Positions 43,914 through 54,352 of a stretch of 64,000 bases of DNA are shown here, piece by piece. The DNA lies in NCBI GenBank assembly GCA_944319925.1, contig CALUFQ010000007.1, positions 1 to 64,000 on the forward strand, in the 5' to 3' direction. The notes under the pieces were generated by a model. That model worked only from the letters and a program-made list of their open reading frames with translations. It ran no database searches and had not been told where the DNA came from. Origin of the DNA: an uncultured Paraprevotella sp. (lineage in GTDB: Bacteria > Bacteroidota > Bacteroidia > Bacteroidales > Bacteroidaceae). The position numbers and the translations under genes are program-made. Every line of letters begins with the position of its first letter. Position 1 is the first letter of the stretch.

Positions 43914-45578
43914 TCAGGCCACTTTTTCCAGTTTCTTCATAATAGAGAAGATAAACAAGGCCGAAAGCAGGCACAGCACGATGAGCACGCTCCACACGAT
44001 CCACAACTCAATGCCGCCCCACAAGTAACCAATGATGGCCACCATGTAGTTGCCAATGGCCGTGGCCACGAACCAACCGCCCATCATCATGCCCTTATAC
44101 TTCGGAGGAGCCACCTTGGACACGAACGAAATGCCCATGGGCGACAACAGCAACTCGGCGAACGTCAACACAAGGTAGGTTGAAATAAGCAAGTTGGGCG
44201 AAACCAAATCCACATCCGCCCCCTTGGACAAGGCATCGGGCGTGGGCAAACCCACAGAACCGAAAGCCATGAGCGCAAAACCGCAAGCGGCAATGAGCAT
44301 GCCCAAACCTATCTTGCGCGGTGCGGAGGGTTCCTTGCCCTTCTTGGCCAACGCCCCGAATATGGCCAGCGACACCGGTGTCAGGGCCACCACGAAGAAG
44401 GGGTTGAACTGCTGGAATATCTGTGGCAGAATCTCTACCGTCTCGTCGCGGTTCACATACTGTACGCCCAAAGCGGCAAGCACCACCAAGCAAACCACGC
44501 CGGCCACCGTCTTGCCCCGTCCCGTATGACTTTGGAACACCGCAAACACGGCATAGACCAAAATGGCCAACAACACGAGGTTGAACACATTGAACGTCAT
44601 GCCCAACAAACCGGAAGCCGAAGCCTGCGTGTAGTCTCTCGCAAAGAAAGTCAGTGTCAAACCGTTCTGATGGAAAGCCATCCAGAAGAACAGCACCACA
44701 GCGAACACGAGACAAAGGGCTGTAATGCGCTGCCGTGTCTCGGCCGGTGTCAGTTCCTCTGCCGCCACATGCCCGTCGGACGCAGCCGTCTGCGCGTTGT
44801 AGTCAGCATGCTTGAACGTGCTGCGGAACCCATAATAAATAAGTATAGACACGATGAGCGAAACGCAAGCCACAGCAAAACCATAGTTGTAAGCCTCAGA
44901 GAGTTTCTCAATGTAGGTCTGACAGAAGGTGGCTGTGTCGCCCGCAAAGCCTTGAGCCGCCTTCAACGACTCCAGCGTGGATGCCGACTGCGCCGTCATG
45001 CCTGCCGCATTGTCCAGATACTGATGGGCCAAAGCCGGAATCTGCGCGTTATACGTGAAACCGTGCATGCCCAACACATAATTGGTCATCTTCGTAGCCG
45101 CAGTCGGAGCAAAAAGCGCACCGATGTTGATGGCCATGTAGAAAAGGCTGAACGCAGTGTCGCGCTTGTCCTTGTACTCCGGCGCGTCATAGAGATTACC
45201 TACCATCACCTGCAAGTTGCCCTTGAACAATCCTGTGCCGCAAGCAATCAACGTCAACGCACCAAACATCATGGCCTTTCCGGCCACGTCCGCCCCCGTG
45301 GGGATGGCCAACAACAGATAGCCCACAAACATGATGAACACGCCAAGCGTCACCATCTTGCCGAAACCATACTTATCGGCCAGGATGCCACCGATGAACG
45401 GCATGAAATAAACCGCTGCCAGGAATGTGGAAAAAATTGTGGAAGTCTCGCCGGCGGAATATCCGAACTTCGCCTGCAAGAACAACGTGAAAATGGCCAG
45501 CATCGTGTAGTAACCGAAACGCTCGCCCGTATTGGCCAAAGCCAATGCATAAAGACCTTTTGGTTGTCCTTCGAACAT
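43914..45578 (-). CDS. Peptide MFS transporter, POT/PTR2 family
   Basis: The 554-residue proton-coupled oligopeptide transporter carries the family motif in ANTGERFGYYTML (ExxERFxYY, about residues 15-27) and GGILADKYGFGK. About 14 helices are predicted. A long loop with DNAAGMTAQSASTLESLKAA interrupts the first half, common in Bacteroidota members. It imports di- and tripeptides. Its promoter is at 45617-45624, divergent from the SulP gene. Confidence 0.94.
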   Translation of the reverse strand: MFEGQPKGLYALALANTGERFGYYTMLAIFTLFLQAKFGYSAGETSTIFSTFLAAVYFMPFIGGILADKYGFGKMVTLGVFIMFVGYLLLAIPTGADVAGKAMMFGALTLIACGTGLFKGNLQVMVGNLYDAPEYKDKRDTAFSLFYMAINIGALFAPTAATKMTNYVLGMHGFTYNAQIPALAHQYLDNAAGMTAQSASTLESLKAAQGFAGDTATFCQTYIEKLSEAYNYGFAVACVSLIVSILIYYGFRSTFKHADYNAQTAASDGHVAAEELTPAETRQRITALCLVFAVVLFFWMAFHQNGLTLTFFARDYTQASASGLLGMTFNVFNLVLLAILVYAVFAVFQSHTGRGKTVAGVVCLVVLAALGVQYVNRDETVEILPQIFQQFNPFFVVALTPVSLAIFGALAKKGKEPSAPRKIGLGMLIAACGFALMAFGSVGLPTPDALSKGADVDLVSPNLLISTYLVLTFAELLLSPMGISFVSKVAPPKYKGMMMGGWFVATAIGNYMVAIIGYLWGGIELWIVWSVLIVLCLLSALFIFSIMKKLEKVA

Positions 45579-45616
45579 GGTTGTAAAATGTTTTTAATAG
45601 TGAATAATTATAGGCG

Positions 45617-45624
45617 CAAAGATA
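45617..45624 (-). promoter_or_regulatory. -7 promoter element for the POT transporter
   Basis: The minus strand reads TATCTTTG, matching TAnnTTTG, 39 bases upstream of the ATG. Confidence 0.7.
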
Positions 45625-45763
45625 ACATTTTAATTCCGCTTTCCGGCGATTTACGGGGCTTTTGTGCCAGTCCCGTCTTGCATTTTCCGACAATCCGCCT
45701 AAGGAAAAGCCATGTACATAAACATTTTTTAGCAAATAATTGGTTTTTATGGCACAAAAAGGC

Positions 45764-45771
45764 TATCTTTG
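45764..45771 (+). promoter_or_regulatory. -7 promoter element for the SulP transporter
   Basis: TATCTTTG matches TAnnTTTG, with TTGG about 20 bases upstream as a plausible -33 element. It lies 45 bases before the ATG at 45816 and rules out the much longer open frame upstream as coding. Confidence 0.75.
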
Positions 45772-45815
45772 CAGCCCGCAAGCAAAAATGGGCACAAACA
45801 CAATACTTTTATATC

Positions 45816-47507
45816 ATGGCAAAATTCAAATTCGAGCCTAAGCTGTTCCTTGACCTGAAAGGTTACAGCAAAGAGAAACTGACCGCAGACATCATGGCCG
45901 GCATCATAGTGGGCATCGTGGCCCTCCCGTTGGCCATCGCCTTTGGCATCGCCTCGGGCGTGACTCCCGAAAAAGGTATCATCACAGCCATCATCGCCGG
46001 GCTGGCCGTGTCGCTCTTCGGCGGCAGCCGGGTGCAAATCGGCGGGCCGACAGGCGCGTTCATCGTTATCGTCTATGGCATCATCCAGCAATACGGCGAA
46101 GCGGGCCTGCTCGTGGCCACCATCCTGGCCGGCGTGTTCCTGATTCTCCTCGGCGTGTTCCATCTGGGCACCATCATCAAATACATCCCCTACCCCATCG
46201 TGGTGGGTTTCACCAGCGGCATCGCCGTGACCATCTTCACCACCCAGGTGAAAGACCTCTTCGGGCTGTCCATCGGCGAAGTGCCGGCCGACTTCATCGA
46301 AAAGTGGATAGCCTACGCGCGGCATTTCGGAAGCCTTGACCTGTGGTCCACAGGCGTGGGCGTGGCCAGCGTGGCCGTCATCGCCCTCTCGCCCAAGCTC
46401 ACCCGCAAGATTCCCGGCTCGCTCCTGGCCATCGTCGTCATGACGGCCGGTGTCTATGTGCTGAAACAATACGGCATCGCCACGCAAGTGGAAACCATCG
46501 GCGACCGCTTCCTCATCAAAGCCGAACTTCCGGGCATGAACGTACCCGACCTGGATTGGGAAAGCATCAAACAACTGGTGTCGCCCGCCATCACCATCGC
46601 CGTGCTGGGCGCCATCGAGTCGCTGCTCTCGGCCACGGTGGCCGACGGGGTCATCGGAGACCATCACGACTCCAACCAAGAACTGGTGGGACAGGGCATC
46701 GCCAACATCCTCTCGCCCATATTCGGAGGCATCCCGGCCACGGGAGCCATCGCCCGCACGATGACGAACATCAACAACGGCGGACGCACCCCTGTGGCAG
46801 GCATCGTGCATGCCGTCGTGCTGCTGCTCATCTTCCTGCTGCTCATGCCGCTAGCCCAATACATCCCCATGGCTTGCCTGGCGGGTGTGCTGGTCATCGT
46901 CAGCTACAACATGAGCGGTTGGCGCACTTTCCTCCAGTTGCTCCGCAACCCGAAGGCTGACGTGGCCGTCCTGCTCATCACCTTTTTCCTCACCGTAGTT
47001 TTCGACCTCACGATAGCCATTGAGTTCGGCCTCGTGCTGGCCTGCCTGCTGTTCATCAAACGTGTCATGGAAACCACGGAAGTCAACCTGTTCAGGGATG
47101 AAATCGTCCCCACGGACACCGACGGCACAATCGTCGCGGAAGAACACCTGCACATTCCCGACCACACGGAAGTGTATGAAATCAACGGCCCTTACTTCTT
47201 CGGCATCGCCAACCGGTTCGAAGAAGTCGTGCTCCAAACGAAAGAGCAACCCAAGGTGCGCATCATCCGCATGCGGAAAGTGCCGTTCATCGACTCGACC
47301 GGCATCCACAACCTGACGAACCTGTGCGAGATGAGCCACCGCGAAGGCGTACACATCATCCTTTCGGGCGTCAACCCCAAAGTGCATGAAGCCTTGAAGA
47401 AAAGCGGGTTCTATGAAATCTTAGGAAAAAAGAACATTTGCGACAACATCCACACGGCACTGGACGTGGCGCGGCACTATCTCGCGAACGGGCAGCCGCA
47501 GAAATAA
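45816..47507 (+). CDS. SulP-family anion transporter with STAS domain
   Basis: The 563-residue protein has about 12-14 helices (residues 20-410), with the SLC26/SulP signature in GGPTGAFIVIVYGII and the region around residue 280 (ATVADGVIGDHHDSNQELVG). The cytoplasmic STAS domain (about 435-550) includes VPFIDSTGIHNL. Members carry sulfate, bicarbonate or other anions; the identity here is unresolved. The ATG at 45816 was chosen because the frame stays open upstream through the opposite-strand POT gene only by chance, and a good promoter precedes this ATG. The 3' flank (47537-47576) has a weak hairpin without a T run. Confidence 0.93.
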   Translation: MAKFKFEPKLFLDLKGYSKEKLTADIMAGIIVGIVALPLAIAFGIASGVTPEKGIITAIIAGLAVSLFGGSRVQIGGPTGAFIVIVYGIIQQYGEAGLLVATILAGVFLILLGVFHLGTIIKYIPYPIVVGFTSGIAVTIFTTQVKDLFGLSIGEVPADFIEKWIAYARHFGSLDLWSTGVGVASVAVIALSPKLTRKIPGSLLAIVVMTAGVYVLKQYGIATQVETIGDRFLIKAELPGMNVPDLDWESIKQLVSPAITIAVLGAIESLLSATVADGVIGDHHDSNQELVGQGIANILSPIFGGIPATGAIARTMTNINNGGRTPVAGIVHAVVLLLIFLLLMPLAQYIPMACLAGVLVIVSYNMSGWRTFLQLLRNPKADVAVLLITFFLTVVFDLTIAIEFGLVLACLLFIKRVMETTEVNLFRDEIVPTDTDGTIVAEEHLHIPDHTEVYEINGPYFFGIANRFEEVVLQTKEQPKVRIIRMRKVPFIDSTGIHNLTNLCEMSHREGVHIILSGVNPKVHEALKKSGFYEILGKKNICDNIHTALDVARHYLANGQPQK

Positions 47508-47593
47508 GAAAATGTTTCTAAGCCATAGCCAAGAATCCTCCCTTTCTTCCTTGTTTCCACAGAAGAAGAAGGGGAGGACAAATCAAACCGACC

Positions 47594-48046
47594 TCACAAC
47601 GAAAGAATTTGTTCGCCGTGGGTCTTCGTCTTGATTTCCTTCGGGGAAAAGATTTTCTCAATCACCCCTTCCTCGTTCAGGATGAAAGTCGTGCGGAAAG
47701 TCCCCATGTACTTACGCCCGCACATGCTCTTTTCGCCCCACACGCCCATCTCGCCGACCAGCATCTTGTCCGTGTCGGCAATCAGCGTAAAGGGCAACTC
47801 GTTCTTGGCAATGAACTTTTGGTGCGAGGCCGCGCTATCAATGCTGACCCCGACCACTTCGTAACCTTTCGCCTTCAGGGCTTCGTAATTATCCCGAAGG
47901 CTGCAGGCCTCGGCCGTGCACCCCGACGTGCTGTCCTTGGGATAAAAATAAAGCACCACTTTCCGCCCGCGGTAATCCTCCAACCGAACCTGGCGGCCAT
48001 TCTCGTCCATGCCCAACACCTCGGGGGCCTTGTCTCCTACATTCAT
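47594..48046 (-). CDS. bcp: Thioredoxin-dependent thiol peroxidase (Bcp type)
   Basis: The 150-residue peroxiredoxin reduces H2O2 and organic peroxides with electrons from thioredoxin. The active site reads YFYPKDSTSGCTAEACSLRD, with the peroxidatic Cys and a second Cys five residues on, the Bcp/PrxQ pattern. The C-terminal RTTFILNEEGVIEKIF segment is typical. It lies 25 bases downstream of the DUF2461 gene and probably shares a transcript with it and the Rpn-family gene further upstream. Confidence 0.96.
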   Translation of the reverse strand: MNVGDKAPEVLGMDENGRQVRLEDYRGRKVVLYFYPKDSTSGCTAEACSLRDNYEALKAKGYEVVGVSIDSAASHQKFIAKNELPFTLIADTDKMLVGEMGVWGEKSMCGRKYMGTFRTTFILNEEGVIEKIFSPKEIKTKTHGEQILSL

Positions 48047-48071
48047 TTCTTTTTCCTCCTATTCTTTTAGT

Positions 48072-48743
48072 TTATTCACACTCGTCAATGGTATAGTTCA
48101 CAAAATCGTTGAACGGCTTCATCAGGCCGAACACTTCCGCCGTGCGATCCAGCCAATCCGGGGCGCGGAAGAAACCGTCCTCCACGGCATGAGCCACGGA
48201 ATAGTCTTTCGGACGCAAGTATTGGGGATAAGGAAAATCCTTCGGAAACCCTTTCGGCAACGTTTTCAGACGCGTCTCGCCAATCACGGGAAAAGCCGTC
48301 TTGAAATCCGGTGCCTCCACGATGCCACGGAATTCGTCTATCTCGTCCACGATGGACTGGCGCACGGCTTTCAATATGGGCGAAGGCAGACACCACGCCC
48401 CGCCAGCCAGCATGCACCCGCCCGGCTGGATATGCAAATAGTACCCGCTGTGCCACGACTTCTTGCCCCGCGCGTTCACATATGCGCCGAAATGACGCTT
48501 GTAGGGCGACTTGTCCTCCGAAAAACGCGTGTCGCGATAGAAACGGTATGTGCAATCGTTCACCGAAAGGTGCGCCACACTGTCGTCGAAAAGCGCGATG
48601 CGGTGAATCACCATCTCCACCATTTCCTCGAAATAGCCGCGCGCCTCGTCGTACTGCGCCCGATGGGCGGCAAACCACTCCCGGTCGTTATGCGCCGCCA
48701 CGGCCTTCAGAAAGCCGAATATGCAGTCTATATTCTCCTTCAT
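48072..48743 (-). CDS. DUF2461 family protein
   Basis: The 223-residue soluble protein belongs to DUF2461 (TIGR02453). Characteristic segments are NHNDREWFAAHRAQYDEAR (with NDR in place of the usual NN), RFYRDTRFSEDKSPYK and YYLHIQPGGCMLAGGAW. The biochemical function is unknown. It sits between Rpn-family copy 2 (24 bases upstream) and bcp, all on the minus strand. Confidence 0.9.
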   Translation of the reverse strand: MKENIDCIFGFLKAVAAHNDREWFAAHRAQYDEARGYFEEMVEMVIHRIALFDDSVAHLSVNDCTYRFYRDTRFSEDKSPYKRHFGAYVNARGKKSWHSGYYLHIQPGGCMLAGGAWCLPSPILKAVRQSIVDEIDEFRGIVEAPDFKTAFPVIGETRLKTLPKGFPKDFPYPQYLRPKDYSVAHAVEDGFFRAPDWLDRTAEVFGLMKPFNDFVNYTIDECE

Positions 48744-48767
48744 GCCACTCCTATTTTTATAAATAGC

Positions 48768-49646
48768 TTACAACCGCCCGATGTTTTCCACGTCCAGTCC
48801 CGTGCACTGTGCCACCACATCTGCCGGAATGCCCCGCGATTTCATTTGGCGGGCGATTTCCAAAGCCTTCCGTTTTTCTCCTTCGGCCAGTCCTTCGGCA
48901 CGTCCTCTCTCCACTCCTTTGTATTCAGCAGTGGCAATCGTATTCTGCCAATCGCGATACGCTTTCAAACTATCTTCGTATGCCTCATACTCCGTCTGAC
49001 TGAATTTTGCGATTTCGGCTGCCTCGAACAACCGCTTGAAAACCCTGTCCTGCAATGTGACGGGACGTTCCATCAGGCGGGAAAGATTGCGTAGCACGAA
49101 CAACCACTTCTCGAACATGCCCACAAGCTCGTCCTCACGTTTGTTGAACTTCGGCATCTCCAAATAAATAAAGGTAAGCTTGTCATAGAACACTTCCTTC
49201 GTCTGCTTGTCCATGAGCTGCACTTCATGGTGGTAATCCTCCGGGGAACGGTCGTCCATGACAAAATTAAGGATGCCGATGACATAAACCGCCTTCAGAC
49301 GGTAGTCCCATTCTCCCCTTTTGCCCTGTTCGCGGATGGGAAACGTGGCATAATACAAGCTGCGGTCTTTGAAGAACTGCTGTTCGCCGCGTTGCATCTC
49401 CACCAGGACTTTTTCGCCTCTCTCCGTCTCGCAATACACATCGAACACCGCACGGCGGTCTGCCTCCCCCGTGCCGAGATGTTCCGTATTGAGATAGGAC
49501 AAATCCTTGATTTCCTCACGCCCGCAGAGCAGGCTATTGACGAAACTGATGAGCAATTCCTTGTTCATCTCCGTCCCGAATAGCTTCTTGAAACCGAAAT
49601 CCGTATAGGGATTGACATACCTGTCACCATAAGTCTCACCTGTCAT
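48768..49646 (-). CDS. Rpn-family PD-(D/E)XK nuclease / putative transposase, copy 2
   Basis: The 292-residue product is a clear paralogue of the gene at 5359-6210: YVNPYTDFGFKKLFGTE, AVFDVYCETERGEKVLVEMQ and a C-terminal KALEIARQMKSRGIP tail. Catalytic Asp, Glu and Gln are conserved (DVY ... VEMQ). AGGAGG precedes the ATG at 49646 and a -7 element lies at 49672-49679. The arrangement upstream of DUF2461 and bcp suggests read-through into them. Known members nick or cut DNA and stimulate recombination. No terminal repeats are seen. Confidence 0.9.
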   Translation of the reverse strand: MTGETYGDRYVNPYTDFGFKKLFGTEMNKELLISFVNSLLCGREEIKDLSYLNTEHLGTGEADRRAVFDVYCETERGEKVLVEMQRGEQQFFKDRSLYYATFPIREQGKRGEWDYRLKAVYVIGILNFVMDDRSPEDYHHEVQLMDKQTKEVFYDKLTFIYLEMPKFNKREDELVGMFEKWLFVLRNLSRLMERPVTLQDRVFKRLFEAAEIAKFSQTEYEAYEDSLKAYRDWQNTIATAEYKGVERGRAEGLAEGEKRKALEIARQMKSRGIPADVVAQCTGLDVENIGRL

Positions 49647-49671
49647 CGTTCCGTCCTCCTTTTTCTTTTTG

Positions 49672-49679
49672 CAAAGTTA
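49672..49679 (-). promoter_or_regulatory. -7 promoter element for Rpn-family copy 2
   Basis: The minus strand reads TAACTTTG, matching TAnnTTTG, 26 bases from the ATG; AGGAGG follows at about 49655-49660. Confidence 0.7.
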
Positions 49680-49713
49680 AGCATTTACACGATATGGATA
49701 TCAAAATAATGAC

Positions 49714-49721
49714 TATCTTTG
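49714..49721 (+). promoter_or_regulatory. -7 promoter element for the thioredoxin-like gene
   Basis: TATCTTTG matches TAnnTTTG and lies 29 bases before the ATG at 49750. A TTG start at 49719, in the frame of the mature protein, falls within this element and is not usable. Confidence 0.7.
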
Positions 49722-49749
49722 CAACTATTCACATCAAAGCAAACCAACC

Positions 49750-50855
49750 ATGAAAACAAGGACATTCCTTTTAATCGCCTCGCAATTCCTCTGACTGCCT
49801 TCCAATACCCCGATTCCAAAGGACGCATAGACTTTGAACTGGAAGAAATGAACCGCGACACCTTGCTGGTAGGTTCATTCACCATCGCGGACCTCAACCG
49901 GGAAAACGTAAAGATAGACACGATTCTGCCCGGACAAGCCCGATACACGTATCTGGCAGAAACAGACACCATCGCCTACAATGTGGTCATCGGCTCCGCG
50001 GACGGAACGCAAAGCATTGCGCTGGCCCTTCTCCCCGGCGAACGAATCAAGGTGACGGGCAACATGCAAGACTGGCTAGTGGAAGGCAGCAAGCTGAACG
50101 CCACCTATGCGCAGATACAGAAAGCCTGCTACCCTTACCGAGCCAAAATGGACTCTTTGGACCAAATAATAACGGAAAAAATCTACAATGAGGAATACCT
50201 CCCCACATGGCGTCAAAAGGACAGCATGCAGGCCGACTACATCCGCCAGCATCCGGATGACGACTTGTCTTTGCTCATACTCGCCGAAATCCGAAGAGAA
50301 TGGGTGGACGAACTATATCCCACACTGACCGAACGGGTAAAGAACGGCCCGTTTGCCCCCATCGCACAAATCTTTGACGAAAACTTCCGGATAAGAAGAA
50401 TATTCGAAGAAAACAAAAAAAGGATTGTGGAAGGTGTGGAAGCCCCGGACTTCACCCTGCACGACTTGCAAGGACAACCTCTCTCCCTCCGTTCCCTGCG
50501 CGGCAGATATGTAGTGCTGGACTTTTGGGGCAGTTGGTGCGGCTGGTGCATCAAAGGTATCCCCGACATGAAGAAATATTATGAGATGTATAAAGACAAG
50601 ATGGAAATCCTGGGCATCGACTGCCACGATAAGGAAGAAGCATGGAAATCCGCCGTGAAGGAACACGGGCTACCGTGGCTGAACGTGCGCGATGAAAACC
50701 AACCCGATGTCAGCCTGCTCTATGCCATAGAGGGCTATCCCACAAAGATAATCATAACCCCCGAAGGCAAGATTGCCAAGATTGTACGAGGCGAAAGCCC
50801 CGTGTTTTATGAATATCTGGACGAACTGTTCAACAAGCCGGAATCGGACAAATAA
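49750..50855 (+). CDS. TlpA/ResA-like thioredoxin-fold protein with a frameshift behind the signal peptide
   Basis: From the ATG at 49750 the frame encodes MKTRTFLLIASQFL, a typical signal peptide, then stops at TGA 49792-49794. The mature protein is intact in another frame (LTAFQYPDSKGRIDFELEEM... to 50855). Adding one base near 49788-49792 would join them as FLLTAF. The mature part has an N-terminal DUF4369-like region (about 180 residues). A thioredoxin domain with a CGWC active site follows (VVLDFWGSWCGWCIKG) and a cis-Pro segment (IEGYPTKIIITPEG). It would act as a periplasmic disulfide reductase. Either the assembly has a one-base error or the gene is newly inactivated or phase-variable. 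Confidence 0.75.
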
Positions 50856-50872
50856 ACCTGGCTCAAACTGAC

Positions 50873-50920
50873 AAGGCGGAAGTATGCCGCAAACGCCGCA
50901 TGCTTCCGCCTTCTTTTTTA
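50873..50920 (+). terminator. Terminator after the thioredoxin-like gene
   Basis: AAGGCGGAAG pairs with CTTCCGCCTT (50903-50912), with additional ATGC/GCAT pairing inside, followed by CTTTTTT. Confidence 0.85.
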
Positions 50921-50955
50921 CACAATCACTTTGCTGAAACTACACTCGCCGTGGG

Positions 50956-53900
50956 TTACAACCCGCGACCGTGGCAGTTCTTGAACTTCTTCCCGCTTCC
51001 GCAAGGACAGGGGTCGTTGCGGCCGGGCAACTTCTCGGCCACGACAGGTTGCGTCTTTTGCTGTTCGCGCGTATCGCGGGCAGCCGCTGCTGCTTGGTCG
51101 GGATCGGTCAAGTCCTCTCGCGATTCCACATATTTCTCCTGACGACGTGCCGGTTCAGGAGCTGCCTCGCGCACCTGCTCGGGCTGTTGCACAGGAATTT
51201 GCCCGCGCATCAGCACACTCACCGTTTGTGTGTTGATTTTGTCCACCATGGCATCGAACAACTTCACACTCTCCAACTTGAAAATCAACAGCGGGTCTTT
51301 CTGTTCGTAGCTGGCGTTCTGCACAGAATGTTTCAACTCATCCAACGCACGGAGATTCTCCTTCCACGCCTCGTCAATGGTGTGAAGCATAATGGCTTTT
51401 TCAAATGCCTTCACAATGGAACGGCTCTCCGTTTCGTAGGCTTCCTTGAGCGGCGAAGAAATCTGATAAATGCGGCGGCCGTCGGTAATCGGCACCATGA
51501 TGTTCTCATACATGTGTCCCTGCGCCTCATAAACCTGCTTAATGACAGGTTGAGCCACGGAAGCCAGCAAGTCAGTCTTCTGCCGGAAACGCTCCATCGC
51601 GGCCTGGAAAGCTTTCTCACACAAATCTTCGCGCTTCATGTCGTTGAATTCCTGTTCCTTGAACGGCACTTCCATCGCCATTACTTCGATGAAGCCTTCC
51701 TTGCAGCCCTCATAATCATTGTTCTCTATGATATGGACACAACGATCCCAAATCATATTGGCAATGTCCATGCCTATACGTTCGCCCAACAAAGCATGAC
51801 GGCGCTTCTCGTAAATCACCGTGCGTTGCTTGTTCATCACGTCATCGTATTCCAACAAACGTTTACGGATACCAAAATGGTTTTCTTCCACCTTCTTCTG
51901 TGCCCGCTCGATGGCGTTGCTGATCATCTTGTGCTCAATCATCTCTCCATCCTCAAATCCGAGACGATCCATCACCTTGGCAATGCGTTCGCTAGCAAAC
52001 AGGCGCATCAGCTTGTCTTCGAGCGACACAAAGAACACAGACGAACCCGGGTCGCCCTGACGTCCGGCACGGCCACGCAACTGCCTGTCCACACGGCGGC
52101 TTTCATGACGTTCCGTACCGATAATGGCCAAACCGCCGGCCTTGCGCACCTCGTCACTCAACTTGATATCCGTACCACGACCGGCCATGTTGGTGGCAAT
52201 CGTCACCGTGCTGCTCTGTCCTGCCTTGGCCACGATATCCGCCTCCTGTTGATGGAGCTTCGCATTCAATACGTTGTGGGGAATCTTGCGCATCTGCAAC
52301 ATCTTACTCAACATCTCGGAAATTTCCACCGAAGTCGTACCGACCAATACCGGACGCCCTGCCTTGATGAGTTTCTCAATCTCTTCAATAACCGCTTTGT
52401 ATTTTTCGCGTTGCGTCTTATATACACGGTCGTTCATATCGATACGAGCCACCGGACGATTGGTCGGAATCTCCACCACATCAAGCTTGTAAATGTTCCA
52501 AAACTCGCCCGCCTCAGTCACAGCCGTACCAGTCATACCGGCCAGCTTGTGGTACATGCGGAAATAGTTCTGCAGCGTAATCGTGGCAAACGTCTGCGTG
52601 GCAGCCTGCACCTTCACATGTTCCTTGGCTTCCACGGCCTGGTGCAACCCGTCGCTCCAACGGCGTCCATCCATGATACGTCCCGTCTGCTCGTCCACAA
52701 TCTTCACCTCGCCATCAATTACGACATATTCATCGTCGCGGTTGAACATGGAATAAGCCTTTAGCAATTGCTGCAGGGTGTGCATGCGTTCGCTCTTCAC
52801 AGCATAATCGGAGAACATCTGGTCTTTTTTGGCCACTCGTTCTTCGTCGCTCAACGACTTGTCCGCTTCCAAAGCGGCCATTTCAGCCGTAATGTCAGGC
52901 ATGACAAACAAATCAGGGTCGGATGTGGCCTTGGCCAACCACGCAAAACCCTTATCGGTCAGGTCCACGCTGTTCAGTTTCTCGTCCACCACGAAGTACA
53001 ACGGCTCCACGGCCTCCGGCATGCGCTTGTTGTTGTTCTCCATGTAAATCTCTTCCGTCTTCAGCATTCCGGACTTGATACCCTGTTCGGACAAGAACTT
53101 AATCAACGGCTTGTTCTTGGGCAGAGCCTTATGGCTACGGAACAACTGCAAAAAGCCCTGTTCCACCTTTTCCTTGTCGCCGGAAGCAATCAGCTGTTTG
53201 GCCTCGGCCAAATACTGCGTGGCCAATTGACGTTGCACACCGACCAGTTTCTCCACCAACGGCTGATATTGTTCATATAACTGGTCATCTCCTTTGGGCA
53301 CCGGACCGGAAATAATCAATGGTGTACGCGCATCGTCAATCAACACAGAGTCCACCTCGTCCACAATGGCATAATTATGGGCGCGCTGCACAAGGTCTTT
53401 CGGATTCATGGCCATGTTGTCGCGCAAATAGTCGAAACCGAACTCGTTGTTCGTACCGAAGGTAATGTCGGCCAAGTAAGCCCGACGGCGCGCCTCGCTG
53501 TTGGGCTGGTGCTTGTCGATGCAATCCACGCTCAAACCGTGGAACATGTAGAGCGGTCCCATCCATTCAGAGTCGCGCTTGGCTAGATAGTCGTTCACCG
53601 TCACCACATGCACACCGTTGCCAGTCAAGGCGTTCAGGAAAACGGGCAGCGTGGCCACCAACGTCTTACCTTCACCGGTAGCCATCTCGGCAATCTTTCC
53701 CTGATGCAGCACGACACCACCGAAAAGTTGCACATCGTAGTGAATCATGTTCCACACCGTGTCATTGCCTCCGGCTGTCCAATGATTGTGGTAACAAGCC
53801 GTGCTGCCCTTGATTTCCACGAAATCATACTTGGCGGCCAATTCGCGGTCGAAATCATTTGCCGTGACATGCACTTCCTCGTTCGTGGCGAAACGCTCGG

Positions 53901-54252
53901 CTGTGGATTTCACGATGGAGAATACCACCGGCATCACTTCGTTCAAGACCTTTTCGTAACGCTCCAGCACTTCCTTTTCCAACTTGTCAATTTGGGAAAA
54001 CAGCAAAGAGCGGTCTTCAATCGGAGTTTCTTCCACCCTGGCTTTCACCTCGGCTATCTTCGCCTTGATATCATCGGCAGAAGACTGCACATACTTTTTC
54101 ACTTCCTGCGTCTTGGCGCGCAAATCATCGTTGCTCAACGCCTGAATGGCGGGATAAGCCTTTTTTACCTCTTCCACCAACGGCTGAATCAATTTCATGT
54201 CGCGGGTGGACTTGTTGCCAAAAAGCTTGCTCAAAAACTTGTTTATGTCCAT
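50956..54252 (-). CDS. secA: Protein translocase ATPase SecA
   Basis: The 1098-residue motor drives preproteins through SecYEG. The first nucleotide-binding domain has [18 protein letters not shown] (Walker A) and a [17 protein letters not shown] segment (Walker B). Later motifs include [17 protein letters not shown] and [16 protein letters not shown]. The C-terminus ends in a zinc-binding tail, [20 protein letters not shown], that binds SecB or ribosomes. The length, with an insertion in the first domain, is usual for Bacteroidota. A 100-base space precedes it; I found no clear -7 element there, so it may be read from the upstream unit as well. Confidence 0.98.
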   Translation of the reverse strand: MDINKFLSKLFGNKSTRDMKLIQPLVEEVKKAYPAIQALSNDDLRAKTQEVKKYVQSSADDIKAKIAEVKARVEETPIEDRSLLFSQIDKLEKEVLERYEKVLNEVMPVVFSIVKSTAERFATNEEVHVTANDFDRELAAKYDFVEIKGSTACYHNHWTAGGNDTVWNMIHYDVQLFGGVVLHQGKIAEMATGEGKTLVATLPVFLNALTGNGVHVVTVNDYLAKRDSEWMGPLYMFHGLSVDCIDKHQPNSEARRRAYLADITFGTNNEFGFDYLRDNMAMNPKDLVQRAHNYAIVDEVDSVLIDDARTPLIISGPVPKGDDQLYEQYQPLVEKLVGVQRQLATQYLAEAKQLIASGDKEKVEQGFLQLFRSHKALPKNKPLIKFLSEQGIKSGMLKTEEIYMENNNKRMPEAVEPLYFVVDEKLNSVDLTDKGFAWLAKATSDPDLFVMPDITAEMAALEADKSLSDEERVAKKDQMFSDYAVKSERMHTLQQLLKAYSMFNRDDEYVVIDGEVKIVDEQTGRIMDGRRWSDGLHQAVEAKEHVKVQAATQTFATITLQNYFRMYHKLAGMTGTAVTEAGEFWNIYKLDVVEIPTNRPVARIDMNDRVYKTQREKYKAVIEEIEKLIKAGRPVLVGTTSVEISEMLSKMLQMRKIPHNVLNAKLHQQEADIVAKAGQSSTVTIATNMAGRGTDIKLSDEVRKAGGLAIIGTERHESRRVDRQLRGRAGRQGDPGSSVFFVSLEDKLMRLFASERIAKVMDRLGFEDGEMIEHKMISNAIERAQKKVEENHFGIRKRLLEYDDVMNKQRTVIYEKRRHALLGERIGMDIANMIWDRCVHIIENNDYEGCKEGFIEVMAMEVPFKEQEFNDMKREDLCEKAFQAAMERFRQKTDLLASVAQPVIKQVYEAQGHMYENIMVPITDGRRIYQISSPLKEAYETESRSIVKAFEKAIMLHTIDEAWKENLRALDELKHSVQNASYEQKDPLLIFKLESVKLFDAMVDKINTQTVSVLMRGQIPVQQPEQVREAAPEPARRQEKYVESREDLTDPDQAAAAARDTREQQKTQPVVAEKLPGRNDPCPCGSGKKFKNCHGRGL

Positions 54253-54352
54253 ATAGTTGCTTGTTTTTAATTCGCGTTATGCCGGCCTGCGCCATCCGCG
54301 CAAGCCGATAAGATAAAAAGAAACAGTAAGAAACAAAAGAATAATCCGTGTG

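Noticed and set aside
44526..45815. Long open extension in frame with the SulP transporter
   Set aside because: It runs opposite the POT transporter gene and through the promoter at 45764-45771. The encoded sequence is His/Arg/Gln-rich, typical of antisense of a real gene.
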